The notes beneath the pieces are model-generated. The model was not told the DNA's origin, made no database searches, and saw only the letters and a list, made by a program, of their open reading frames with translations. The translations under genes and the position numbers were made by a program. 14,984 nucleotides of DNA from G039029935 sp039029935 (lineage in GTDB: Bacteria > Chloroflexota > Anaerolineae > Caldilineales > Caldilineaceae). Of this stretch, positions 7,060-13,739 are shown one piece after another. The stretch is taken from the NCBI GenBank assembly GCA_039029935.1, contig JBCCFC010000170.1:1-14984 (forward strand), given 5' to 3'. Numbering within the stretch: position 1 is the first letter of the stretch; each line of letters opens with the position of its first letter.

Positions 7060-9768
7060 ATGGCAAAAAAATCAAAGCAGACACAAAAACCGAAAACATT
7101 TGATGACCATGTCCGAGAGGCATTGGAGCATTTCAATCAACCCCGTTGGTTGGCAGCAAATTCACTATTGGCAACGCCGTATTTGATTGGTGAATACATG
7201 ACCAAGATTCATGCACCTGTGCATGATGATGAGCGGCGTGGTGTGGCCCTACAGCAACTCTTACGGAATGCGGCGGCAGAAATCCAGCATCGTGACAGTA
7301 AAAAGGGTGAAGATTACCACAATCTGATTGACACTCATTACTTCCAAGGTGTCAAGAAACGCGAGGAGGCTGCGCATAAAATCGGCGTTTCCAGAGCATC
7401 ATTTTTCACCTATCGAAAAGAAGCACTATCGCTCCTCAGTACCGAACTCGCAAGGCTGCTAAAACCTGCGCTCAGTGCCGAAACACCGCCCCGTATTTCA
7501 TCACCGATTGGACAAGAAGAGCGTATCGAAACATGCGTCGAGGCACTGCGCACACAACAGACCGTTGCCCTCTTTGGTCCTGGTGGCATTGGCAAAACAA
7601 CGTTGGGGAGTGCCATCACCCAAGCCGCTGCCCCACACCCAATCTTTTGGTACACCATTCGTCCGGGCTTGAATGATGATCTAAACACATTTTTGTTTGA
7701 GCTAGGGTTCTTCCTGCACCGTCATGGTGCGTCCACACTCTGGCGGCAGTTGGTTGCCCATGAAGACCCCGGTAATTTTGAAGGGTTACTGAGTGTGATC
7801 CGCCATCAACTTGGCGAGTTGACGCGCAAAGATGCACCGATTCTCTGTATTGATGAAGTCGATTTGTTACGCAAAACGGATGTCGAAACACATGAACGCC
7901 TGTTGACATTGATTGATAGCCTGCATGGTCTCGTGGGCATTCTGTTGATTGGTCAACAAGTGGCTGTAGAGGCGGATGTGTATCATACCCTTGAAGGGCT
8001 GACTGTTGAGCAGGTACACACGCTATTCAGCGCAGCGCAGATACACCTTGCCCACAAGCAAATCACACAGCTTCATGCCTATACCCAAGGCAACCCACGA
8101 CTGCTGGAACTGATAATTGACTTGCAACAAAGTGGCGTCTCGACTGATGACCTGCTCGCCAATCTGCCAACGGTCCCCTCCGTCGAATTTCTGCTCGAAC
8201 GCGTTTGCAAAAGATTGCCGCCCGCTGAAATGCAGGCACTACTCTTCTTCTCTGTCTTCCGACGACCTGTGAGCCTGACCCATTTCTTGCGCCAGAATGT
8301 ACAGGCCAAGGGCCAGACAGGTAAGACAATGACGGGCAAAACAACGACGGGCAAGACAACCAATACAAAGCACCCATTTGAGATTGACATCCACCCCGTG
8401 ACATTGACACGATTACACGAGCGTCATCTGCTACAAAGCGATCAACAAGGTCGATACTCGCTGCTGACCATTTACCGCACGATTCTCTATCAATATCTCT
8501 TGCCCGAACAAAAGCAAGCGTTGCATCTAAATGCTGCCCATGTCCGCCAAAACGAGGCGCAATATACGGCTGCGGCCTACCATTATGTGCAAGCCGAGCA
8601 GACAGCGGATGCGATTGACCTGTGGTACACATACATGAACCAAGAAATCAATCAAGGGCAAAGCAGTAGTGCCTACACACTCTTTAGTCAGGTTCAATTG
8701 GATCATTTAGATGCGGGAAAACAAGAAAAGCTGGCGTTGATTCGTAGCAAGCTCCAAACATTTGCGGGTAAATTGGACGATGCTCGCGCTGAGTTGGCGC
8801 AGATCATCTGGCGTACCCCAACGCTCAAGCTTGAGCGTCAAATTCAAGACGGCAGAATCGCCAACACCGAAGGCGATCAGTACCGCGCCATTGAGGCATA
8901 CCAAAGTGGATTAGCCATCGCCAAAGAGTGGCATTTGGGTCGAGTCTCGATTTTGCACAAAGAAATGGGCTGGAGCTATATGCGTGAGAACATGCTGAAT
9001 GAAGCATGGCACGAGGCACAGATTGCGGAATGTGAAGCATTAAATTTTAAAGGTTTGATCAGATTCAAATTGGGTGGCTATGACGAAGCACAGACCTATT
9101 ATGAGCAGGCACTCCAACTGGCAGAAACACTCGATTACCAAGAGGGCATTGCCAAGACCTGCTTGAATTTAGGTGGCCTTTGGGTGTATCATCAACACGA
9201 CGTTGACCAAACCATTGCCTATTTGCAACGAGCCGCCGACCGCTACAAATTTATCGGCAAGATGAGCGAGTCTGTCATGCCTCAGTTGAACCTAGCCACA
9301 GTGTTTAACTTGGCCGGACGCCCTCTGGAGGCAATTGAGGTCGCCATAGAGGTCCTCAACCTGCAAACAATTCAGCAAACAAATGCGCTGATGAATGTCA
9401 TGGCCTTGCAAATTCTGGCCGAAGCCTATCTGGGGTCAGGCGATCTGGACGAAGCCGAAAAATTTGCTGGGCAAGTCATCCATCATGAAGATAGTGCCCT
9501 CAATTACGAAGCACTGCGCACACTGGGCACCATTCGACTCCGACAGGGTGATGCGCAGGAGGCAGAGTCCCACATTGTATCCTCGCTCGAGCAGATACAA
9601 GAGCCATTTGGCGAAGCCTATAGCCAGCGAGCTTTGGCCGAAGTTTATCAAGCGCAGGAGCGGGTTGAGGAGGCAGTGGCTGCATTTGACAAAGCCATCC
9701 GCATTTTTACAGAGCTTGGTTTAGACAAAGAAATTGAGAAGACGAAATCCATGATGTCAAGTAGTTAA
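7060..9768 (+). CDS. STAND-type AAA+/NB-ARC-like ATPase with TPR repeats
   Basis: Protein of 902 residues. The N-terminal part (about 1-135) ends in a helix-turn-helix-like segment (REEAAHKIGVSRASFFTYRK, 101-120). A P-loop ATPase follows: Walker A GPGGIGKTT (173-181), Walker B ILCIDEVD (261-268), a sensor-like LLIGQQ (295-300) and the STAND-type GNP motif (344-346). A winged-helix-like region (about 370-490) is interrupted by a TGKT-rich linker (420-436). From about 540 to the end there are degenerate TPR helices (for example the YDEAQTYYEQALQLAETL and EEAVAAFDKAIRIF segments). Such proteins act as ligand-gated switches in regulation or anti-phage defence. No fused effector domain is visible, so the neighbouring nuclease-like proteins may be the effectors. 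The start has no good Shine-Dalgarno, which fits translation coupled to the gene 34 bp upstream. The next in-frame Met is residue 47. Confidence 0.85.
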   Translation: MAKKSKQTQKPKTFDDHVREALEHFNQPRWLAANSLLATPYLIGEYMTKIHAPVHDDERRGVALQQLLRNAAAEIQHRDSKKGEDYHNLIDTHYFQGVKKREEAAHKIGVSRASFFTYRKEALSLLSTELARLLKPALSAETPPRISSPIGQEERIETCVEALRTQQTVALFGPGGIGKTTLGSAITQAAAPHPIFWYTIRPGLNDDLNTFLFELGFFLHRHGASTLWRQLVAHEDPGNFEGLLSVIRHQLGELTRKDAPILCIDEVDLLRKTDVETHERLLTLIDSLHGLVGILLIGQQVAVEADVYHTLEGLTVEQVHTLFSAAQIHLAHKQITQLHAYTQGNPRLLELIIDLQQSGVSTDDLLANLPTVPSVEFLLERVCKRLPPAEMQALLFFSVFRRPVSLTHFLRQNVQAKGQTGKTMTGKTTTGKTTNTKHPFEIDIHPVTLTRLHERHLLQSDQQGRYSLLTIYRTILYQYLLPEQKQALHLNAAHVRQNEAQYTAAAYHYVQAEQTADAIDLWYTYMNQEINQGQSSSAYTLFSQVQLDHLDAGKQEKLALIRSKLQTFAGKLDDARAELAQIIWRTPTLKLERQIQDGRIANTEGDQYRAIEAYQSGLAIAKEWHLGRVSILHKEMGWSYMRENMLNEAWHEAQIAECEALNFKGLIRFKLGGYDEAQTYYEQALQLAETLDYQEGIAKTCLNLGGLWVYHQHDVDQTIAYLQRAADRYKFIGKMSESVMPQLNLATVFNLAGRPLEAIEVAIEVLNLQTIQQTNALMNVMALQILAEAYLGSGDLDEAEKFAGQVIHHEDSALNYEALRTLGTIRLRQGDAQEAESHIVSSLEQIQEPFGEAYSQRALAEVYQAQERVEEAVAAFDKAIRIFTELGLDKEIEKTKSMMSSS
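8317..8367 (+). repeat. Imperfect 15-bp tandem repeat encoding TGKT units
   Basis: Three imperfect 15-bp units encode T-GKTM-TGKTT-TGKTT inside the STAND protein (about residues 420-434), at a junction between the ATPase and the winged-helix-like part. It reads as a low-complexity hydrophilic linker that could vary in length by slippage. The GKT units resemble P-loop endings but lack the Gly-rich loop and are not a second nucleotide site. Confidence 0.7.
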
Positions 9769-9795
9769 TTCCCCTGTGCTACCCACCTATCGAAA

Positions 9796-9836
9796 TTGTC
9801 AGCACCTCACATCACTGGTAAAATGAACGTGTGTTC
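9796..9836 (+). promoter_or_regulatory. Promoter with SOS-box-like operator, copy 2
   Basis: TTGTCA (9796-9801), 17 bp, TAAAAT (9819-9824), followed directly by GAACGTGTGTTC (9825-9836). This is the same architecture as at 6306, with the same operator sequence although the 17-bp spacer differs in many positions. The following leader (TTATTCGGTTGTGTAAAAA, then GGCAGGTAAATC) is conserved up to and past the start codon. It gives the second nuclease-like gene its own promoter. Confidence 0.7.
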
Positions 9837-9877
9837 AACGTTTTTTTATTCGGTTGTGTAAAAAGGGCAGGTAAATC

Positions 9878-10528
9878 ATGAAATCATTCCGAAAATGGAC
9901 GATTGCCGACGTAGATGACGAGTTTCAACTTCAACAACAGCGCAAGAGTGAATTGTTAGAGTCATGGCTAGAGGGTATCCCGCAAGATGTTGCGGATAAG
10001 ACGATTTTTCCACCAGCATATCTGCAACGATTACAGGCGCGACTCAATCTGCGTGTACACGATTGGAACGAGTCCGAATTGAAGATGAAGTTCATTGCAC
10101 AGTTGCTGGATTTAGTCGACTTTGACCAAGAACATTATCAATCATTTATCGAACGGACGATTTCTGCACCTTACAAAGACGGTCTGTCAGGTGATGTCGA
10201 TTTCTTGGTTGCCAAGGGAACGCGGGTTCCGAAGCAGCCTTATTTTTTTTTACATGAGCATAAAAAAGATGCGGATTCATCGGGCGATCCACTTGGGCAG
10301 CTTATGATTGCCATGGTGACGGCGCAGATGATTAATGAAACAACCCATCCTATCTATGGTGCGTATGTGGTTGGTCGTCATTGGTATTTCGTGGTGTTAG
10401 ACGATAAGGAATATGCGGTTAGCCCTGCGTATGACGCTACCCAAGAGAAACTGGATGATATTATCCGCATTTTGAGGAATACAAAAGCGATTATTGCGCA
10501 ATTAGCGAATCCCACCGTGTCTACATAG
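9878..10528 (+). CDS. PD-(D/E)XK nuclease-like protein, copy 2
   Basis: Protein of 216 residues, paralogous to the product of 6387-7025. From the WNE motif onward the two align without gaps and are mostly identical. The N-terminal quarter (about residues 15-60) is much more diverged and contains the length difference. Motifs: WNESELKMKFI (E65/E67), LSGDVDF (D108), FLHEHKK (E127-x-K129). This copy therefore keeps a complete D...ExK set and is the better candidate for an active nuclease. GGGCAGG lies about 6 nt before the ATG. The gene follows the STAND gene by 109 bp with its own SOS-like promoter. It may also be reached by readthrough, as I see no terminator in the gap. The substrate is unknown. 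Confidence 0.75.
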   Translation: MKSFRKWTIADVDDEFQLQQQRKSELLESWLEGIPQDVADKTIFPPAYLQRLQARLNLRVHDWNESELKMKFIAQLLDLVDFDQEHYQSFIERTISAPYKDGLSGDVDFLVAKGTRVPKQPYFFLHEHKKDADSSGDPLGQLMIAMVTAQMINETTHPIYGAYVVGRHWYFVVLDDKEYAVSPAYDATQEKLDDIIRILRNTKAIIAQLANPTVST

Positions 10529-10593
10529 CTGTTTCCCGTACAGCATTGATCAATTCATTTGTATCTATCATTGCCAAATGCGGGAGGTTATTC

Positions 10594-10644
10594 ATGGCCT
10601 TTAGTGATTACCGAAAATACATTGTGAGTTCGTTCAAGCAGTAA
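10594..10644 (+). CDS. Possible 16-codon ORF or truncated gene start
   Basis: An ATG preceded by GGGAGG with a 6-nt spacer opens a 16-codon frame (MAFSDYRKYIVSSFKQ) ending in TAA. The ribosome binding site is the strongest in this part of the window. The frame is too short to recognise. It could be a small peptide, or the remaining 5' end of a gene lost by deletion downstream of the nuclease/STAND block. Confidence 0.3.
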   Translation: MAFSDYRKYIVSSFKQ

Positions 10645-10676
10645 TGCTTCGTCGCTGTTTATCAGACAAAACGGGC

Positions 10677-10706
10677 ATGGTTCATTGTTATGCGCAGATG
10701 AACCAT
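10677..10706. repeat. 9-bp inverted repeat ATGGTTCAT / ATGAACCAT
   Basis: Perfect 9-bp arms (10677-10685 and 10698-10706) around a 12-nt loop, in the gap between the convergent nuclease-like and CAP genes. No T-run follows on either strand, so I cannot call it a terminator. Confidence 0.5.
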
Positions 10707-10760
10707 ACCTGTTTCATAGATGCTCATGACCAGTGAGTCGCCACGAACGATGAATGTTAT

Positions 10761-10794
10761 TCAGGCTGTCGCCTGACGCTCAGGCAGGGATGCC
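10761..10794. repeat. Overlapping small palindromes near the CAP gene end
   Basis: TCAGGC-TGTC-GCCTGA (10761-10776), GCCTGA-CGC-TCAGGC (10771-10785) and AGGC-AGGGAT-GCCT (10782-10795) share arms and would compete as alternative hairpins. The cluster lies just past the stop codon of the minus-strand CAP gene. It may end that transcript or be a short interspersed palindromic element similar in style to the array at 5675. Confidence 0.55.
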
Positions 10795-10801
10795 TAAGTA
10801 A

Positions 10802-12127
10802 CTAAGCATCTCGCTGATACCGTTCAAGAAAAGCGACACAGCCTAAACAAACAATCAGTAACAATGAGACTAATGCACCTTGTGTACCCCGACTTTGCAA
10901 GGATAACCCCGTCGTCGGCAGGACCATCGGCAATTCTTCCGGTGCTGGCTCACTTACCTCTGCCACTGCTGGTTCACTAATCGCCACTTCCACAACAGCT
11001 GCCGATGCATCAGTTTTCGCAGGAAGCGCAGGCTCAACGCGATTCTCTCTAGAGAATGTTGTAATCTGTGGCTGAGAACTTTGCTCAGTGTTGACTTCGC
11101 TGACCGCTGTGTTATCCGCTGATGTTGAAATCGCTTCAGTACCCGCACCGCTACTTGCATCCAGCGGTTTTTCTACACCTGCTTGTTGACCTGATGCTTT
11201 GTCATCAACCGCCGTCACTGCCCAACCACAACTGGCATCTGGGCTAGGGTCAAACACCTTCATCACAACAGCCGTACCCATTGTCACACCGCTCTGCCCA
11301 CCATTGTAATTGGGGCTGTGGACGACACCGACCCCCATAAATCCTTCACTGCCCATCTCGCCAACATTGTCTTTAAAGCCCATGTTGATGTTCCCAGTCG
11401 CCAAATCACTGTCTTGCAACAAAATCGAGACCCGATGCCCCCAGTTTGCCATCGCATCGACATAAATCCACTTATAGACAGACTGCTCAATATAGAGTTC
11501 ATTCTCGCCATCGGGCGTGTAAAATGCAGCGATATTTTCGACAGCCGACAGCGTTTCATGACATGCGCCAAATGCTCTTGCCACACGGTCATAGGGGCCA
11601 CCATCATAGGTGTGACCAAACACATTCATGGAGACAAGCAGGTCCGCATAGTTTTGTGCAACGCTATCAATATCAGGATGAACGCCCTCTAGCGGTAAGC
11701 CGATGACGTCTGGCATCATGCCCGCACGGTCAACACGCTCTTCATTGATGATCATCAACATTTTGTTGTCATCCGACATCGTGTCCCAAACCGCCTGTGA
11801 TGGCAGGTCTAATGTGCCGATGGTGTTTGGTGCTAACCCAAGCTGAATTTCTTCTTGGCGACGGGCATTGTTGAATGCGGCAACGACATCCTCTACTCCC
11901 CCAAACGTTGCACCCGTATTCTCACCTGTCATAAAGTTGATGGCTCCCCCTGTATCCGACCAAGGAATGTCTGTTGTGATGTTTGGGGGCGAGTCTGCAT
12001 AAGCGATTGTGGATACAACCATCCAGTTCCCCAGTAGGGCGAACAGTGTGGCAAGTATAAGCTGGATAACTCTAAATTGTTGAGTTACATCAAGTGTTTG
12101 TGTTTGAAAATCTGTGTTATTGTTCAT
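10802..12127 (-). CDS. Secreted CAP-domain protein with LPTTG sorting signal
   Basis: Protein of 441 residues from the ATG at 12127. I prefer it to the ATG at 12139 because GGAAG lies 5 nt before it, while the earlier ATG has no Shine-Dalgarno. Signal peptide about 1-44 (cleavage after STIAYA). CAP/SCP-like domain about 120-295, with the family hallmarks GHT (H172), ENIA (E197) and WGHR (H231), the last being the usual CAP signature. A Ser/Thr/Glu/Pro-rich linker (about 305-400) leads to LPTTG (403-407), a hydrophobic stretch and the basic tail ERYQRDA. That C-terminal arrangement is a sortase cell-wall sorting signal. The protein is therefore probably exported and either covalently anchored or membrane-held, with the CAP domain displayed outside. 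The biochemical role of bacterial CAP proteins is poorly defined. No sortase gene is visible in the window. Confidence 0.85.
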   Translation of the reverse strand: MNNNTDFQTQTLDVTQQFRVIQLILATLFALLGNWMVVSTIAYADSPPNITTDIPWSDTGGAINFMTGENTGATFGGVEDVVAAFNNARRQEEIQLGLAPNTIGTLDLPSQAVWDTMSDDNKMLMIINEERVDRAGMMPDVIGLPLEGVHPDIDSVAQNYADLLVSMNVFGHTYDGGPYDRVARAFGACHETLSAVENIAAFYTPDGENELYIEQSVYKWIYVDAMANWGHRVSILLQDSDLATGNINMGFKDNVGEMGSEGFMGVGVVHSPNYNGGQSGVTMGTAVVMKVFDPSPDASCGWAVTAVDDKASGQQAGVEKPLDASSGAGTEAISTSADNTAVSEVNTEQSSQPQITTFSRENRVEPALPAKTDASAAVVEVAISEPAVAEVSEPAPEELPMVLPTTGLSLQSRGTQGALVSLLLIVCLGCVAFLERYQRDA

Positions 12128-12199
12128 GTTTACTTCCATAAATATTCTATATGTTCTGTCGCAAGGCCCATACTACGCTCTGTCTAGGAGCGTCCTCGC

Positions 12200-12259
12200 T
12201 TGATTGCTATACAATTGATTGCTATACAATTGATTGCTATACAATTGATTGCTATACAA
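12200..12259. repeat. Four perfect 15-bp tandem repeats
   Basis: TTGATTGCTATACAA occurs four times without a gap or mismatch. It ends 73 bp upstream of the CAP gene start (60 bp from the alternative ATG) and each junction creates CAATTG. TGTCTAG occurs on both sides (about 12181 and 12262). The array could be a multi-site operator for the minus-strand CAP gene. Copy number may vary by slippage. Confidence 0.8.
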
Positions 12260-12580
12260 ATTGTCTAGTTAAAATGTACGGCAACTTTGTGTGCTAATTG
12301 TCTTATTGGGCAGCCGGAAAAGTCAATCATTAAAATTACGTAGGGAATATACGCATATAGCGCATTTATGCTTAGGTAAAATCTGTAAAGTTTTCTTTAT
12401 AAAATGATATTTCTGTGCCAATGTTTAAAAGAAACGCGATTTGAGTTTTTTTAATAGAAAATATCATAAAAATGTATTGGTCTGCAATACGTCAATTGTC
12501 TACTAGATTCTATTGCATTTGTAGATACGTCAAAACGACAGTCATAATCTGCCATCTTGTTGCCGTAAGGATATTGCAAC
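12260..12580. other. AT-rich intergenic region
   Basis: The stretch between the tandem repeat and the rnc terminator is distinctly AT-rich with no open frame that has a ribosome binding site. It presumably contains the promoter of the CAP gene, but I see no clear -35/-10 pair to nominate. Confidence 0.4.
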
Positions 12581-12618
12581 AAAAAAAGGCTATCGCATTC
12601 AATGCGATAGCCTTTTTT
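12581..12618 (-). terminator. Strong intrinsic terminator of rnc
   Basis: GGCTATCGCA (12588-12597) pairs with TGCGATAGCC around TTCAA. The stem is flanked by seven A on the left and six T on the right, so it works on both strands. On the minus strand it ends the rnc transcript about 60 nt past the stop codon. Confidence 0.9.
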
Positions 12619-12676
12619 ACGACTGATCTTTAATTATAGAGCACTCTTCTAAAAACTGCTGTCTAGTGTTTGTTGA

Positions 12677-13579
12677 CTATAAATCATCTGGATCGATGCC
12701 AATTTCATCCCAATCAGGACCAACCGCATCCCGTGTCACCGATTCAATACTCTGTACGGCTTGTAATAATTGCTGGGTTGTTGTCGCCAATGGGTACTTT
12801 TTCTCCAGACTTGGTTCAGGCTCATATTCAGGCGCATAACGATTGAGACGGTAGAGGGCCATGACCGCTGATTTCTGCTCGGCAATTTGCTTGCTATTCC
12901 CCCTGCCAACCCCATGTGCTTCTTTGTTGATCAGCACCTGCGCAATAAACTGCTTGGCGTGGTCTGGCCCTTCATCGCCAATAATCTTATAACGTGGTGT
13001 CACATTTACAGCCTCTTGAATAATCTCTTGCAGACGACTTTTGGGGTCCTTCTCCAACTGTTGCGTGTGTACATAGTCCAGTTCTTTTTCTAACAGCGGC
13101 CATGCAAATTCGTGGGCAACCTCAAAGCCTTGATCGGTGTAAATTGCCCCCATCACGGCTTCAAATAAGGCACATAAATTGGCGTCACGGTCTCGCCCAC
13201 CACTCTCCTCCTCGCCATGCCCCAACAGTAGGTGTGACCCCAGCGTTAGCTCGTTGGCGACTTTCGCAAGCGTCTCTTTGCGGACTAGGGAGGAGCGAAT
13301 GCGTGTCAACTCACCCTCTTTATAGGTAGGGAAACGCTGAAACAGCCGTTGACTGACAATCAACTCAATCACGGCATCGCCAAGATACTCCAAGCGCTCA
13401 TTATCCTGTGGTTGGTCTGTCTGCTTCTCCTGCTCCACCAACTCGTTGACATAGCTGCTGTGTGTAAAGGCTTGACGCAGTAGTTCTGGATCATGAAATG
13501 CAATATTATGCTTTTTTTTGAAAAACTGGGCTAACCGTTTGCTTGCGCGCTCTTCCGGCATTTTGCCTGATTCTGACAT
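12677..13579 (-). CDS. rnc: Ribonuclease III
   Basis: Double-strand-specific endoribonuclease for rRNA and mRNA processing, 300 residues. The RNase III domain (about 10-165) has the signature NERLEYLGDAV (60-70), with E61, E64 and D68, and the second acidic site in FEAVMGA (E140). A dsRNA-binding domain follows (about 178-245: SRLQEII, PRYKI, GVGRGNSKQIAEQKSA). A C-terminal acidic tail of about 50 residues (DEIGIDPDDL end) is longer than in the E. coli enzyme. The start at 13579 has AGAGG about 8 nt upstream. One oddity: the residue that aligns with E. coli D114 (LADTVEA) is Ala here (LCALFEA, A137). The usual E117 equivalent (E140) is present. Transcribed on the minus strand downstream of the threonine-synthase-like gene, with a 160-bp gap that holds a large inverted repeat. 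Confidence 0.95.
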   Translation of the reverse strand: MSESGKMPEERASKRLAQFFKKKHNIAFHDPELLRQAFTHSSYVNELVEQEKQTDQPQDNERLEYLGDAVIELIVSQRLFQRFPTYKEGELTRIRSSLVRKETLAKVANELTLGSHLLLGHGEEESGGRDRDANLCALFEAVMGAIYTDQGFEVAHEFAWPLLEKELDYVHTQQLEKDPKSRLQEIIQEAVNVTPRYKIIGDEGPDHAKQFIAQVLINKEAHGVGRGNSKQIAEQKSAVMALYRLNRYAPEYEPEPSLEKKYPLATTTQQLLQAVQSIESVTRDAVGPDWDEIGIDPDDL

Positions 13580-13609
13580 AGATGAACCTCTTTTTGCTCA
13601 ACTGCCTGA

Positions 13610-13675
13610 CGAAGATAGTCGCTAGTGAGTGGCTATTAAGTCTCCCTAACCGCCACTCACTAATCACTATCATCG
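13610..13675 (-). promoter_or_regulatory. Long imperfect stem in the rnc leader
   Basis: TAGTGAGTGGC (13623-13633) pairs perfectly with GCCACTCACTA (13652-13662) over an 18-nt loop. After a 3/3 internal loop the stem resumes with GATAGT (13614-13619) against ACTATC (13666-13671), then one mismatch and CGA/TCG. The total is about 20 base pairs, roughly two helical turns, in a position about 31-96 nt before the rnc start. E. coli rnc is known to cleave a stem in its own leader, so an autoregulatory site is plausible. It could instead help end the upstream gene's transcript. Confidence 0.6.
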
Positions 13676-13703
13676 AATATAAAATACAGGGCCACCAATT
13701 TTC

Positions 13704-13735
13704 ATCATCACACAACTGCGATTGTGTTTGATGAT
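13704..13735 (-). terminator. Weak hairpin after the threonine-synthase-like gene
   Basis: ATCATCACACAA (13704-13715) pairs with TTGTGT and GATGAT (13722-13735) with a 2-nt bulge, starting 5 nt past the stop codon on the minus strand. It is followed by GAAAATT rather than a T-run, so termination would be weak or factor-dependent. Confidence 0.35.
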
Positions 13736-13739
13736 AGGA

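Noticed and set aside
8063..8632. 189-codon minus-strand open frame inside the STAND gene
   Set aside because: Overlaps the well-supported plus-strand gene, shows no recognisable domain and has no ribosome binding site.
12200..12259. Iterons of a plasmid origin
   Set aside because: No replication initiator gene, DnaA box cluster or partition gene is nearby, and the flanks contain chromosomal housekeeping genes.
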